Shown: positions 38,686 to 49,019, numbered from the stretch's first letter. The stretch: 64,000 nt of DNA from Rikenellaceae bacterium (GCA_021201795.1 JAJQEF010000020.1:1-64000), one strand, 5' to 3'. Made by a program: numbers and translations. Notes: generated from the letters alone by a model not told the origin.

Positions 38686-39490
38686 AAACCGGAGGAATCA
38701 AAAACCGGAAATAGTTCCGCAAGGCGACGATACCTTCAGGATCGACTACCCTGCATTTTATCGTGACGATATAAGATCTGTTAAATCAGCTGATCTGGCT
38801 GGTGCTTATGCAGCAAAGCTTTCGGAGATTATTGATAAAACTCCGTATAATTTTGAAGCCGTGTTATTGCTTACTGACTTTTTTACGGATAATGGCATGA
38901 TAGAAAAGGCTTGTGAGATGCGTTTCGATGCTTGCCAGAGAATTATCGAACTTCTTCCTGAAGATGAAGAAGTGGAACTTTCATGGAACGTACCAGAAAA
39001 TCATACGCTTATTTTTTTGCTGAATTATTCCGCTATCGATCATTTTCTTGCAGGCGAATTCGGGATTTCCTCGGCGCTACTTGAAACGTGTCTGGATGTA
39101 GATCCGGAAGATCATATGGAATGTTCGAAGATTCTTTCCTATTGTTATGTTGCTTTAAAAGACGAAGATTCTTTTCGCGCGGAGATTATAAATATCGATC
39201 CAAAGGATATGGAGAGGGCACTGCTCGAGCTTTGGGCATCGTTCCGTTTCACAGGACGTATAGACGATAAACAATTACTGGATTTTGTCCGCTCTTATCC
39301 GTTCCTTTTTGAGGAGCTTACTGCGGAGTCCCATCATGCGGATGAACAATTTATTGCCGAGACTGATAGCGGTAAAATGTCCCGTCAGGCGAAGGCACGC
39401 CAGATATGGTTAAAAACCGAACCGCTCTGGGAACGGTTCGGCGATTTTATAGATATTTTAAAAACGGGAGTCGGTAAGTTTAAGCTCTGA
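38648..39490 (+). CDS. Hypothetical helical protein ending the polysaccharide operon
   Basis: A 280-residue soluble protein with helical-repeat character, possibly TPR-like ([40 protein letters not shown] ... [41 protein letters not shown]). I recognise no family. It starts 38 bases inside the previous glycosyltransferase gene and ends 11 bases inside the 3' end of the convergent proA gene. Its role may be unrelated to polysaccharide synthesis. Confidence 0.65.
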   Translation: MNHYTKKKFLEDKNRRNQKPEIVPQGDDTFRIDYPAFYRDDIRSVKSADLAGAYAAKLSEIIDKTPYNFEAVLLLTDFFTDNGMIEKACEMRFDACQRIIELLPEDEEVELSWNVPENHTLIFLLNYSAIDHFLAGEFGISSALLETCLDVDPEDHMECSKILSYCYVALKDEDSFRAEIINIDPKDMERALLELWASFRFTGRIDDKQLLDFVRSYPFLFEELTAESHHADEQFIAETDSGKMSRQAKARQIWLKTEPLWERFGDFIDILKTGVGKFKL

Positions 39491-40724
39491 CTTGTCCGTC
39501 ACCTTCTATTATAAATTTATAGCTTGTCAGTTCCCTTAATGCCATAGGGCCCCGTGCGTGGAGCTTCTGTGTGCTGATTCCTATTTCCGCCCCCAATCCG
39601 AATTGCGCACCATCCGTAAATGCTGTGGATACGTTGGCATAAACACACGCTGCATCTATCGTACGTTCATACATATCTATCATTTCACGATTCGTACTTA
39701 TTATCGCTTCACTGTGTTTCGAAGAATGTTTGGTTACATGGTTGATGGCTTCGTAAATATCGCGTACTGTTTTAAGTGCCATTTTGTAATCCTGGAATTC
39801 CGTGCCGAAACTGTCTTCCGTAGCTTTTTCCAGAAATTCCGAAGGGTAATTGCCGGAAAGCGCCGAATATGCTTCTTCATCCGCGTATATTATTACATTC
39901 TTTTCAGCAAGTTTACTGCATATCTCCGGAAGATCGGACAGCCTGTCCCTATGTATTACTACACAATCCAGTGCGTTACATACGCTTACCCGGCGAGTCT
40001 TGGCATTGAATATAACTTCCGCTCCGGTTTTCGTATCGCCATATCTATCGAAATAGGTGTGGCATATTCCAGCCCCTGTTTCTATAACCGGAACACGGGA
40101 ATTATCCCTCACGAAATTTATCAGTCCCTGGCTGCCTCTCGGTATGATAAGGTCGACGAAACCTACGGCGTTCAGTAGTTCTGCGGTAGCCTCTCTTCCC
40201 GCAGGCATAAGTGTTACGATATCAGTATCCAGCCCGTTGTTTTCAAGTACCCTTTTAATGACCGATACGATTGCCGCATTGGAGTTATATGCGTCTGTTC
40301 CGCCTTTTAAAATACAGACGTTCCCCGATTTAAGACATAGTGAAAATACGTCGAAACTTACATTCGGGCGCGCCTCGTAAATTATTCCTATTACTCCAAA
40401 AGGTACGGTTACTTTTTTTATGACCATGCCGTTGGGGCGTATATTCTCCTCTAAAAGAATATTGAGGGGAGATGGTAGGATCGCAACTTTTCTTATATCA
40501 CCCGCAATATCTTTTATACGTTGTTCGGTTAGCATCAGCCTGTCGTACATCGGATTCGCTTTATCCATAAGTGCGAGATCCTTTGCATTCTCTTCCAGAA
40601 TGTAATCTGTGTTTGTTTCGGCAGCGTCGGCAAGGTCGTTAAGCACCTTGTTGATTTTGTCGTTGTCGACAAGTTTAAGTTTACGGCTCGCTTCGAGCGC
40701 AGTTTCGAAAAGTTGCATATTCAT
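39480..40724 (-). CDS. proA: Gamma-glutamyl phosphate reductase
   Basis: NADPH-dependent reductase of proline biosynthesis, converting gamma-glutamyl phosphate to glutamate semialdehyde. The aldehyde-dehydrogenase-like fold is complete: [36 protein letters not shown] (cofactor region), [33 protein letters not shown], and [19 protein letters not shown] with the catalytic Cys (first Cys). I use the ATG at 40724 ([16 protein letters not shown]). The frame is open to 40790, but the TATATTTG box at 40739-40746 (minus strand) lies between. No proB is seen nearby. Confidence 0.94.
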   Translation of the reverse strand: MNMQLFETALEASRKLKLVDNDKINKVLNDLADAAETNTDYILEENAKDLALMDKANPMYDRLMLTEQRIKDIAGDIRKVAILPSPLNILLEENIRPNGMVIKKVTVPFGVIGIIYEARPNVSFDVFSLCLKSGNVCILKGGTDAYNSNAAIVSVIKRVLENNGLDTDIVTLMPAGREATAELLNAVGFVDLIIPRGSQGLINFVRDNSRVPVIETGAGICHTYFDRYGDTKTGAEVIFNAKTRRVSVCNALDCVVIHRDRLSDLPEICSKLAEKNVIIYADEEAYSALSGNYPSEFLEKATEDSFGTEFQDYKMALKTVRDIYEAINHVTKHSSKHSEAIISTNREMIDMYERTIDAACVYANVSTAFTDGAQFGLGAEIGISTQKLHARGPMALRELTSYKFIIEGDGQVRA

Positions 40725-40738
40725 AGATTTTACGATTA

Positions 40739-40746
40739 CAAATATA
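40739..40746 (-). promoter_or_regulatory. -7 box of proA
   Basis: TATATTTG on the minus strand fits TAnnTTTG and implies a very short leader before the ATG at 40724. No good -33 box was found. Confidence 0.45.
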
Positions 40747-40808
40747 ACTCTTTTTGTTTTATTATGATTATTGGACAATTTGCATTCCACGTGTAAGATT
40801 AAAATTGT

Positions 40809-40816
40809 TATATTTG
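40809..40816 (+). promoter_or_regulatory. -7 box of the topoisomerase IV A gene
   Basis: TATATTTG matches TAnnTTTG and lies 41 bases before the ATG at 40858. The nearest TTTG upstream (40779) is 26 bases away, longer than the usual spacer. Confidence 0.45.
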
Positions 40817-40857
40817 TGTGGCATAAAGCGGATTTATAAAAATACTACGTATTCCAC

Positions 40858-43533
40858 ATGAGTGAAGAGATCGAAATTGGCGGAGGGAACAGGGAAAATA
40901 TAGAAAATGAACCTGAAATTCTTCCTGTGAAGGACAACAGCGATTACAAATATAACAAACTGACGGACGATACGTCTATGAACAGGCATAAGCTCACCGG
41001 TATGTACATGGACTGGTTTCTGGATTATGCTTCTTATGTTATTCTCGAACGTGCGGTTCCGCATATCGACGATGGGCTAAAACCCGTGCAGAGACGTATT
41101 CTCCATTCTATGAAAAGGATGGACGACGGACGGTATAACAAGGTAGCCAATATCATCGGTAGTACCATGCAGTTTCACCCGCACGGCGACGCTTCGATCG
41201 GTGACGCCCTGGTGCAGCTTGGACAAAAGGATCTTCTCGTCGATTGTCAGGGAAACTGGGGAAACATTCTCACCGGAGACAGTGCCGCAGCTCCGCGTTA
41301 TATTGAGGCCAGACTGTCGAAATTTGCGTTAGACGTGGTATACAATCCCAAAACGACGGAATGGATGTTGTCATATGACGGGCGTAATCAGGAGCCTGTA
41401 GCGCTTCCCGTCAAATTTCCGCTGCTGTTAGCCCAAGGGGTGGAAGGTATTGCTGTAGGTCTTGCGTCTAAAATTCTTCCTCATAATTTTATTGAACTTA
41501 TCGATGCTGCTATAGCTCATCTCAAAGGGGAAGATTTCGAACTTTATCCGGATTTCCCTACCGGTGGGATGGCGGACTGTTCCAAATATAACGACGGACT
41601 CAGGGGCGGTGTAGTAAAAGTCAGGGCGAAGATTACGAAACTCGATAAAAAAACTCTAGTTATTACTGAAATACCGTACGGGAAGACTACTTCTACGGTT
41701 ATCGATTCTATTATAAAAGCAAATGATAAAGGCAAGATCAAAGTCAAAAGCGTCGATGATAATACTGCTGCCGAGGTGGAAATCCGGGTTCATCTCCCAA
41801 ATGATGTGTCCGCGGATAAAACCATAGACGCACTGTATGCTTTTACCGATTGCGAGGTGTCGATATCTCCTAATTCCTGTGTGATCCAGAACGATAAACC
41901 ACTATTTGCAGGCGTAAGTAAAATACTCGTCCATAGTGTAGAACATACGCGGTACCTCTTAAAGCGCGAGCTCGAAATAAAATTAGTTGAACTCGAGGAC
42001 GACTGGCATTATTCGAGTCTTGAAAGAATATTTATCGAAAATAAAATATATAGCGATATCGAGGAGTGTACCACGTGGGAAGAGATACTTGAGACTATCG
42101 ATAAAGGACTCGAACCGTTTAAAAAATTGCTCAGACGTGAAATTACGGAAGAGGATCTTACGAGATTAACGGAGATAAAGATCAAGCGTATTTCGAGATT
42201 CGACGCGTTCAAGGCGGATGAACATATACGTTCTCTGGAAGATAAAATGGAAGAGGTGCGTAAGAATCTTGAAACATTAACCGAATATACTATCGATTAC
42301 TTCCAGCGTCTCAGGGATAAATATCATAAAGGCAAGGAACGTAAGACCGAACTTCGCAGTTTCGATTCTATCGAGGCTACAAAAGTTGTGGTAGCTAATG
42401 CTAAATTATATGTAGACAGAGAAGAAGGATTCTTCGGTATCGGCAACAGTATGAAAAAGGCTGAATATGTGTGCGACTGTTCGGATATCGACGATGTGAT
42501 TATTTTCAATAAAGAAGGTAAATATATCGTCACGAAAGTTTCGGATAAAGCATTCTTCAGTAAAGGAATTTATTATATCGGTGTGTTCAAGAAAAACGAC
42601 GACCGTAAAATATACAACGTAATTTACAGGGACGGGAAAAACGGATACATAATGATGAAGCGTTGCGCCATAACAAGCATTACACGCGACAGGGAATACG
42701 ATATAACCAAAGGAACCCCGGGTTCGGCAATACTGTATATGAGCGTTAATCCCAACGGGGAGGCAGAAGTGCTGAAGGTTTATTTCAAACCTCGTCCGAG
42801 ACTGAAAAAACGAATCGTTGATCTCGACTTCAGCGAGCTGGCAATAAAAGGAAGGCAATCGCAGGGTAATCTGTTTACAAGATACGGTATCCATAAAATA
42901 GTTCTCAAAGAACAGGGAACCTCTACTCTCGGAGGACAGAACATCTGGTATGATGAGGATATAAGACGTCTTAATGTCGATGGCAGGGGAACGCTTCTGG
43001 GAGAATTTGCAGGAGACGACAAAATAATAGTAATAACATCGGGCGGAAGCTACTATACTTCTGGTTTCGATCTTTCACAGCATTTCCCGGAAGATACTAT
43101 GACCGTCGAGCGTTACGATGCAGCGAAAACTTATACGGTTATTTATTACGATGCCAACCAGAAATACTATTATCTTAAACGTTTTATTGCCGAACTTAAC
43201 GAGAAACCACAGGTTTTCATCGATGAAACGGAAGGCTCTTATATGGTGAGTATATCGGATGATGATTATCCGCAGGTGAAGATAATATTCGGAGGACAGA
43301 ACGAAGGACGTCCGGATGAATTGATAGATGCGGAAGAATTCATCGGAGTTAAAAGCCATAGGGCTAAGGGCAAGCGCCTGACGACATATGAAACAGTCAA
43401 AATCGAATTTATCGAACCATTGCAGAAGGATACTGTTGTCGAAGATGAACAAGCGGAAGAAACCGATGAAGATGTTAATCCGGAGATCGAAGTTGAAGAT
43501 GACGACGACAATTCACAAATGGAATTATTTTAA
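40858..43533 (+). CDS. parC: DNA topoisomerase IV subunit A (Bacteroidota type)
   Basis: Type IIA topoisomerase breakage-reunion subunit, 891 residues. The catalytic tyrosine is Y148 in AAAPRYIEARLS. The winged-helix region shows GLKPVQRRILHSMKRMDDGRYNKVANIIGSTMQFHPHGDASIGDALV. A long coiled-coil gate region (about 370-470) is followed by a beta-propeller C-terminal domain and an acidic tail (DEDVNPEIEVEDDDDNSQ). The short acidic N-terminal extension before MNRHKLTGMYMDWF is usual in this phylum. No parE lies nearby. Followed by aroK after 6 bases. Confidence 0.93.
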   Translation: MSEEIEIGGGNRENIENEPEILPVKDNSDYKYNKLTDDTSMNRHKLTGMYMDWFLDYASYVILERAVPHIDDGLKPVQRRILHSMKRMDDGRYNKVANIIGSTMQFHPHGDASIGDALVQLGQKDLLVDCQGNWGNILTGDSAAAPRYIEARLSKFALDVVYNPKTTEWMLSYDGRNQEPVALPVKFPLLLAQGVEGIAVGLASKILPHNFIELIDAAIAHLKGEDFELYPDFPTGGMADCSKYNDGLRGGVVKVRAKITKLDKKTLVITEIPYGKTTSTVIDSIIKANDKGKIKVKSVDDNTAAEVEIRVHLPNDVSADKTIDALYAFTDCEVSISPNSCVIQNDKPLFAGVSKILVHSVEHTRYLLKRELEIKLVELEDDWHYSSLERIFIENKIYSDIEECTTWEEILETIDKGLEPFKKLLRREITEEDLTRLTEIKIKRISRFDAFKADEHIRSLEDKMEEVRKNLETLTEYTIDYFQRLRDKYHKGKERKTELRSFDSIEATKVVVANAKLYVDREEGFFGIGNSMKKAEYVCDCSDIDDVIIFNKEGKYIVTKVSDKAFFSKGIYYIGVFKKNDDRKIYNVIYRDGKNGYIMMKRCAITSITRDREYDITKGTPGSAILYMSVNPNGEAEVLKVYFKPRPRLKKRIVDLDFSELAIKGRQSQGNLFTRYGIHKIVLKEQGTSTLGGQNIWYDEDIRRLNVDGRGTLLGEFAGDDKIIVITSGGSYYTSGFDLSQHFPEDTMTVERYDAAKTYTVIYYDANQKYYYLKRFIAELNEKPQVFIDETEGSYMVSISDDDYPQVKIIFGGQNEGRPDELIDAEEFIGVKSHRAKGKRLTTYETVKIEFIEPLQKDTVVEDEQAEETDEDVNPEIEVEDDDDNSQMELF

Positions 43534-43539
43534 ACGGGC

Positions 43540-44058
43540 ATGAATATTTTTCTGGTAGGATATATGGGGTCCGGTAAAACTACCGTCGGTAAGCCTCTGG
43601 CTAAAAAGCTGAATATGGATTTTGTAGATATGGACAATTATTTTGTCGATAAACACAACCGTACCATAAACGAAATTTTTGCCGCAGACGGGGAAGAAGC
43701 ATTTAGACAGCTGGAACAGGAACTTCTCCATGAACTTTGTGCCCGGGAGAATTGTATTATTGCTACCGGAGGCGGTGCGCCTTGTTTTTTCGACAATATG
43801 GATAGAATGAATGAATCCGGATTGACCGTATATCTTAAGGTTACTCCGAAAGGATTGCTCAAACGTCTTCAGCACGGGCTCGATAAAAGACCTCTGCTAA
43901 GGGGAAAAACGGAAGCTGAATTGCTGGATTATATAACCGATATGCTGGGGAAAAGAGACGTACATTATTCTAAAGCGAAGATGATAGTCGGATGCGACGG
44001 TTATACGGATGTACAGATCATAGATCGGCTTGCCGACATTATAAAAAACGAATATTAA
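43540..44058 (+). CDS. aroK: Shikimate kinase
   Basis: Phosphorylates shikimate at O3 in chorismate synthesis. The 172-residue protein shows Walker A (GYMGSGKTT, about 7-15), the shikimate-binding region DMDNYFVDKHNRTINEIFAADGEEAFRQLE, GGGAP (about 76-80) and the lid arginines (KRPLLRGKTEAEL). Family length is normal. It lies 6 bases after parC, so the pair is probably one transcript. Confidence 0.95.
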   Translation: MNIFLVGYMGSGKTTVGKPLAKKLNMDFVDMDNYFVDKHNRTINEIFAADGEEAFRQLEQELLHELCARENCIIATGGGAPCFFDNMDRMNESGLTVYLKVTPKGLLKRLQHGLDKRPLLRGKTEAELLDYITDMLGKRDVHYSKAKMIVGCDGYTDVQIIDRLADIIKNEY

Positions 44059-44075
44059 CTGAAAACTCAAATGCT

Positions 44076-45125
44076 ATGAAGATTTCAAAGACCGAATGGT
44101 TCGGCATGGAAGCAGTGGAAATGGAGGCCGGAGGCTATCAGGCACTGTTGATCCCCGAAGTGGGAGCCAACCTTATAAAACTATCGATCCCGGAAAAAAA
44201 TATTGAAATATTCAGAACCCCCAAAGAGGAAGGAATCGAGAATTTCCTTAAAACTCCTCAGTTGTTCGGTCTTCCGATATTGTTCCCTCCTAACCGTATA
44301 GAGGATGGTACATTCACTTACAACGGAATAAAATATGAATATCCCATAACCATACCGCATCAGAATAACCATCATCACGGGCTTCTTAAAGTTCAGAAGT
44401 TCATTGTCACGCACACAGGAATAGGGGCGGATCATGTGAAAGTTTCAGCTTCGTTTTTCTCGAATCGTGTGAATAATGAAATATATAAAGGATTTCCACA
44501 TGAATTCGAGTGCCGTATGGATTTTAAATTATCTGCGCAGGGATTGGAACATACGGTTACATTTATAAATAACAGCGATCAGCCGATGCCGCTCGGAGTA
44601 GGGTACCACACTCCTGTAATGGTGCCGTTCGTTAAAGGTGCCGATCCACAGAAATACAGTCTTAAAATGTCAGTGGGCAAGAGATGGGAATTGACAGAAA
44701 GAACGCTTCCTACCGGAAATCTTCTCGAACTGAATGAAGAAGAAGTGCAGTTGAAAGAAGAAGGAATGGCGCCTGTGGGCAAAGGTATGGAAATGTCGAT
44801 GACATCGGAACCGTTAGTTGTGGACGGTAAAGAATATAACGGAGCGATATTTACCGATAATGCGAACAATGTAAGCGTTTATTATGAAACGGATAGGGAG
44901 TTCGGACACTGGACGTTCTGGAACAACGGAGGAGGAGTGCCATGGGCATGTGCCGAACCGCAGACATGGGCAATAAATGCTCCTAATCTTGACCTCCCGG
45001 ATGAAACAACCGGATTTAAAACAGTTGCTCCCCATGGAGAATGGAGCGCAGTCAGCAAAATATATGCTAAGCAAGTAAAAAAGACCGGGAAACCGGTCTT
45101 TTTTATTGTTTGTATCTACGGTTGA
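44076..45125 (+). CDS. Aldose 1-epimerase family protein
   Basis: A galactose mutarotase-like beta-sandwich enzyme of 349 residues starting MKISKTEWFGMEAVEM. Features include PILFPPNRIEDGTFTYNG, HQNNHHHGLLKVQKF (catalytic His region), PLGVGYHTPVMV and VPWACAEPQTWAINAPN with the catalytic Glu. The frame opens upstream to 43992 inside aroK; the ATG at 44076 gives the usual N-terminus. The last 16 codons are read through the hairpin at 45077-45104, and the stop overlaps the 3' end of cstA. Substrate probably a hexose; not determined. Confidence 0.87.
   Translation: MKISKTEWFGMEAVEMEAGGYQALLIPEVGANLIKLSIPEKNIEIFRTPKEEGIENFLKTPQLFGLPILFPPNRIEDGTFTYNGIKYEYPITIPHQNNHHHGLLKVQKFIVTHTGIGADHVKVSASFFSNRVNNEIYKGFPHEFECRMDFKLSAQGLEHTVTFINNSDQPMPLGVGYHTPVMVPFVKGADPQKYSLKMSVGKRWELTERTLPTGNLLELNEEEVQLKEEGMAPVGKGMEMSMTSEPLVVDGKEYNGAIFTDNANNVSVYYETDREFGHWTFWNNGGGVPWACAEPQTWAINAPNLDLPDETTGFKTVAPHGEWSAVSKIYAKQVKKTGKPVFFIVCIYG
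45077..45104. terminator. Terminator hairpin inside the epimerase 3' end
   Basis: Perfect 12-base arms (AAAAAAGACCGG and complement) with a GAAA loop. It lies before the epimerase stop at 45123 and just after the cstA stop at 45103-45105, so it should work well for the minus strand; for the plus strand it lies within coding sequence. Confidence 0.85.
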
Positions 45126-46524
45126 TGAGCCGCCATATTCCTGCCATAATCACCAGAGTGATTACGGTAGATATTATCAAACCTGCATAATAAGACAGAC
45201 CGAGCATTTGTTCCGAAGTAAAGAAATAAACCGATACGACCATTGTCATGAAAACTCCGGGAATGAATGTAAGGTAAATATTTTTCCTCTTTTCTGCCAG
45301 ATATACAGTGATGGCCCAGAGTGTTGCTGCTGCAAGTGCCTGATTCGCCCATGCGAAATATCTCCACACTACATCGAAGTCCAGGAACGTAATAATGAAT
45401 CCTGCTGCAAGAAGCGGGATGCTTACATACATTCTTTTACGCAAGGTTTTTTGTTCGATTTTCAGGAAGTCCGCAACGATAAGCCGCGCACTTCTGAATG
45501 CAGTATCGCCGCTGGTGATAGGAGCGAATACCACTCCCAATAAGGCTAGTACCGCCCCGAATTTTCCTAAAGTGGTATTGGCAATGGTATCTACTATCCA
45601 CGCCGCATTATTACCGTGCTCTGCAAGACTCTCATTCAGTTGAAATACACCCCCGAAGAATGCCAGACCTATCGCAGCCCAAATCAGTGCAACTATACTT
45701 TCAGTGATCATAGCTCCGAAAAACACGGGTTTGCCCTGCGTCTCACACTTTACGCATCGAGCCATAAGAGGCGACTGAGTCGCATGAAAACCTGATATAG
45801 CACCGCATGCCACGGTTATAAAGAGAGTGGGGAATATGGGGAACGTCTCTGCATCCATTTTCATATTCGTAAATGTCGCAACAGACAATTCCGGTATATG
45901 GTAGCTTCCGAAAAATAATACCATAAGAATGCTAACCGCCATAAAAAGGAGTGCGAATCCGAAGGCCGGATAAATTCGTCCTATTATTTTATCTATAGGC
46001 ATCAGCGTGGTCAGTATGTAGTAGAAAAGGATTATATATATCCATATCGTGGAGTTCAAACCGGTTATTCCCTGTAGCAAACCAGCCGGACCGACCATAA
46101 ATACCGCACCCACAAGGATCATAAGAAATACGGTAAACACCCTGAGTATTTGTTTTATATTATTACCCAGATATTTGCCGATAATCTCAGGATAGCTTAA
46201 ACCGTTGTTTTTTATGGATATAATTCCTGAAGCGTAATCATGGACAGCTCCTACCAATATTCCTCCGAAGGTTATCCAAAGGAATACCACAGGACCGTAT
46301 GCCGCACCGAGAATTGCCCCGAAAATAGGGCCTAAGCCTGCAATATTCAGGAATTGGATTAAAAAAGTCTTCCACATCGGCATCGGTATATAATCGATCC
46401 CGTCGTAACTCGTTTTCGATGGAACTTCTCTGTTTTTGTCTGCGCCGAATATCTTTTCAATATATCTTCCGTAAAAGAAATATGATAAAATAAGCAGTAA
46501 TAAACAAATACAGAATGTTATCAT
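45103..46524 (-). CDS. cstA: Carbon starvation CstA-family transporter
   Basis: A 473-residue inner-membrane transporter of the CstA family with about 12 hydrophobic segments. Signature stretches are NREVPSKTSYDGIDYIPMPMWKTFLIQFLNIAGLGPIFGAILGAAYGPVVFLWI and ISGFHATQSPLMARC. It is the short form (about 470-480 residues) common in Bacteroidota. Characterised relatives take up pyruvate or peptides; substrate here is inferred only by family. The gene is monocistronic on the minus strand, followed upstream by the SLBB gene 3 bases away, so they may be cotranscribed. Confidence 0.9.
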   Translation of the reverse strand: MITFCICLLLLILSYFFYGRYIEKIFGADKNREVPSKTSYDGIDYIPMPMWKTFLIQFLNIAGLGPIFGAILGAAYGPVVFLWITFGGILVGAVHDYASGIISIKNNGLSYPEIIGKYLGNNIKQILRVFTVFLMILVGAVFMVGPAGLLQGITGLNSTIWIYIILFYYILTTLMPIDKIIGRIYPAFGFALLFMAVSILMVLFFGSYHIPELSVATFTNMKMDAETFPIFPTLFITVACGAISGFHATQSPLMARCVKCETQGKPVFFGAMITESIVALIWAAIGLAFFGGVFQLNESLAEHGNNAAWIVDTIANTTLGKFGAVLALLGVVFAPITSGDTAFRSARLIVADFLKIEQKTLRKRMYVSIPLLAAGFIITFLDFDVVWRYFAWANQALAAATLWAITVYLAEKRKNIYLTFIPGVFMTMVVSVYFFTSEQMLGLSYYAGLIISTVITLVIMAGIWRLINRRYKQ

Positions 46525-46527
46525 ATA

Positions 46528-48897
46528 TTATTTAATAATGTTTGCAATCAGTGCTGCGGTTGAAGCCGTAGACATAGACAAACCTATTATTCCCGCAGCT
46601 CCCAAATTGTTGTTTCTTGGCTGTTTTGTAGGTACTACAATTTCACAGCCCGGTTCAATTTTGGGGTATTTTTTGTGTAGGAAACCCTTGCGTGTGGAAC
46701 TTACGGTTCCGTTCATGTAAATTATGAAAGGACGTTTACGTGCATTATTCGCGTATTCCCCTGCCTGTGATATATATTCATTAATATTTTTTTTGGGCAT
46801 AAAGGGTACGGTGTTGGAATAAAGCACTGCACCTGATATTTTTACAGTACTGTTCATTTTAGGTATGAACAACCTGTCTCCTTCACGCAAAATGAGGTCC
46901 TCTACACTGCCCGGATTTTTAAGTATTTTTTCGAGATCGATACCTACAGGGTAGTAATCCGATATATCGAGTGATCTTACAGAAATAGAGTCGGTTCCGT
47001 CACCGCGGTTTATTTCAGCGACTTTGAGAACCGCTTCTACGCGCGCTCTTTCCTCTACCGTCATTCTTCTTTTGAGGCTGGCGCCTTTCACGTATGCTTC
47101 AGGAGTTATTCCGCCAGCTTCTTTTACGAGTTCCGTTATTCTTTGGCCGGCCTTCGATATTACATATTCCCCGCCGAACAGAATCTCTCCGGAAATATAA
47201 ACGGATTGCTGAGCATTATATGCAGGCGATCTTCTTACGTATATTTCATCAAACGGTTTTAATAGGAATTTGTTGGCCTCTTCTGTGAGCCCCAGGTCCT
47301 CGAAAATCGAAAATGTGAAATTCTCTGCTGTATGAGGGCTGTATTCGATTGATCGCGGATCCTTAATCCTTCTGGATACTTCTATTTTAGATGTAGAGGC
47401 GGATTCCTTCAAACCGCCGCTTATTAATATAACGTCCTCAATGGTTAGATTGTCCCTGAACGGTATTGTCATCGGATGGATTACTTCACCTTTTACCGTT
47501 ACGTAATAATTCTCTCTCATATCGAATATGGTCGGGATATAAACATAGTCTTCAGGTCTTAATGTAATGTCTGCAGTTCCGGATGCAATACTTAAAACGT
47601 CAAATGGAATTATTTCATAGGTAAGATCCGGTTTGAGTCTGGTTATTTGTCCCCTTGATGAAAATTCGCTGCCGAGAAGACCGTCTGCCTGTTCGATTAA
47701 TTGGGATAGGGTGAACATTTGTGTTGAATATTCATACTCTCCCGGACGATGAACCGCTCCACGGATTGTAACCCGGTTTGCATACGATTCTATGATCTTA
47801 TCGACATGGATATCATCTCCGTCTTCCATTATTATATTTGGGAGGTCTTCCAGTTTGACAGTAAGGATTTCAAATTGTACACCTCCGGATTTTCTCCTGA
47901 TACGTATATTGTCCATATAAGCGTCACCCTTGAAGCCGCCTGCGTATTCTATCAGGTTTTCAAGAGTTTCCCCTTCGATAAGCTCGTATGTCATAGGGCG
48001 TTTGACATGTCCTGTTATCCTGACGAGTTTTGAATACGGGTTAACGATTATCATATCGTTGTCTTCGAGCCGGATATTTGTTTCGTACTTCCCGTTGATA
48101 AGATAATCGTATACATCTAAAGAGGCTATCTCTTTGCTCGAGCGGTAAACTTTGATGTTTCTTAAAGAACCTATCGAATTAACGCCTCCCGCGGAGTATA
48201 ATGCGTTAAAAAGTGTTGCAAGTGAAGGCAGGGTATAAGTTCCGGGAGTACTCACTTCACCCACCATATTTATTTTTATACTTCTTATTTGTCCGAGAGA
48301 TACTTTTACTTCGGATTCTTCGGTGCTGATATTGCCTATTATCTGGCTAAGGCTGTTTTTGATCCGGTTCTCTGCTTCTTCTATAGTAAGACCGTTAAGA
48401 TAAATAAGCCCTACTTTACTGATATTAATAGTTCCTTCTGTGGAAATCTTTGTTTTAATATTCAACTCTGATAATCCCCATGTTTCTATGATTATTTCGT
48501 CTCCTGCAGCCAGAATGTAATCTTTAGGGGTAGGCATATTGTAATTCGGTGAAAATGTCAGCCTGCTGTTTCTGAAAATGCTCCTTCCGAATACTCTGCT
48601 GCCTGTTCCGAATCCATCTGTCCTTTTATATAGTTCGTCATCGTCTTCTTCACCCCATTCATCGACATCCCTGTCCTCATTTTCGGTAGCTTCAATTTCC
48701 TGAGTTCCGATCTCCGTTTCTACCTGCATTCCTTCACCCGCATTTTTAAGAGCAGCTTCTATATGGTCCGATATAGTACCAGGTGTATTACCGCCTACGG
48801 TCTGTTGTATAACAGGAGCTGTGATCTGTGCGTTCGAGTGTGTGCATATAAACAATATCGCAAATAATATAAAAAAGGAAATTAGCCTGTTCTTCAT
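46528..48897 (-). CDS. SLBB-domain polysaccharide export protein
   Basis: A 789-residue outer-membrane or periplasmic export protein. Signal peptide MKNRLISFFILFAILFICTHSNA, an acidic stretch (about 70-90), then a PES domain (DYILAAGDEIIIETWGLSELNIKTKISTEGTINISKVGLIYLNGLT, about 130-180) and at least five SLBB repeats (e.g. INMVGEVSTPGTYTLPS, VRITGHVKRPMTYELIEG and VTIRGAVHRPGEYEYS). It ends in a hydrophobic helix (GAAGIIGLSMSTASTAALIANIIK). The family forms the outer-membrane channel for capsule or O-antigen. It is 7 kb from the polysaccharide operon, on the other strand. Confidence 0.9.
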   Translation of the reverse strand: MKNRLISFFILFAILFICTHSNAQITAPVIQQTVGGNTPGTISDHIEAALKNAGEGMQVETEIGTQEIEATENEDRDVDEWGEEDDDELYKRTDGFGTGSRVFGRSIFRNSRLTFSPNYNMPTPKDYILAAGDEIIIETWGLSELNIKTKISTEGTINISKVGLIYLNGLTIEEAENRIKNSLSQIIGNISTEESEVKVSLGQIRSIKINMVGEVSTPGTYTLPSLATLFNALYSAGGVNSIGSLRNIKVYRSSKEIASLDVYDYLINGKYETNIRLEDNDMIIVNPYSKLVRITGHVKRPMTYELIEGETLENLIEYAGGFKGDAYMDNIRIRRKSGGVQFEILTVKLEDLPNIIMEDGDDIHVDKIIESYANRVTIRGAVHRPGEYEYSTQMFTLSQLIEQADGLLGSEFSSRGQITRLKPDLTYEIIPFDVLSIASGTADITLRPEDYVYIPTIFDMRENYYVTVKGEVIHPMTIPFRDNLTIEDVILISGGLKESASTSKIEVSRRIKDPRSIEYSPHTAENFTFSIFEDLGLTEEANKFLLKPFDEIYVRRSPAYNAQQSVYISGEILFGGEYVISKAGQRITELVKEAGGITPEAYVKGASLKRRMTVEERARVEAVLKVAEINRGDGTDSISVRSLDISDYYPVGIDLEKILKNPGSVEDLILREGDRLFIPKMNSTVKISGAVLYSNTVPFMPKKNINEYISQAGEYANNARKRPFIIYMNGTVSSTRKGFLHKKYPKIEPGCEIVVPTKQPRNNNLGAAGIIGLSMSTASTAALIANIIK

Positions 48898-48932
48898 ATA
48901 TAAAAAATTTACAAGTTGAGTTAAATAGGGTA

Positions 48933-48965
48933 CAAATATAAGAATATTATTCTTAATCGTATAAA
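48933..48965 (-). promoter_or_regulatory. Promoter of the SLBB gene
   Basis: Minus-strand TTTA (48962-48965), a 21-base spacer and TATATTTG (48933-48940) resemble the Bacteroidota consensus. Confidence 0.5.
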
Positions 48966-48983
48966 AGTTTAAGACTCATAAAA

Positions 48984-49019
48984 ATAAACAAAGGATCGCG
49001 CATGCGATCCTTTGTTTAT
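48984..49019. terminator. Terminator of tig
   Basis: A perfect hairpin with 16-base arms (ATAAACAAAGGATCGC and complement) around a GCAT loop, 17 bases past the tig stop codon. Confidence 0.9.

Noticed and set aside
31117-39490. Horizontal transfer of the polysaccharide operon
   Set aside because: Such loci often are exchanged, but no integrase, IS element or clear repeat flanks it, and base use was not measured, so I do not claim it.
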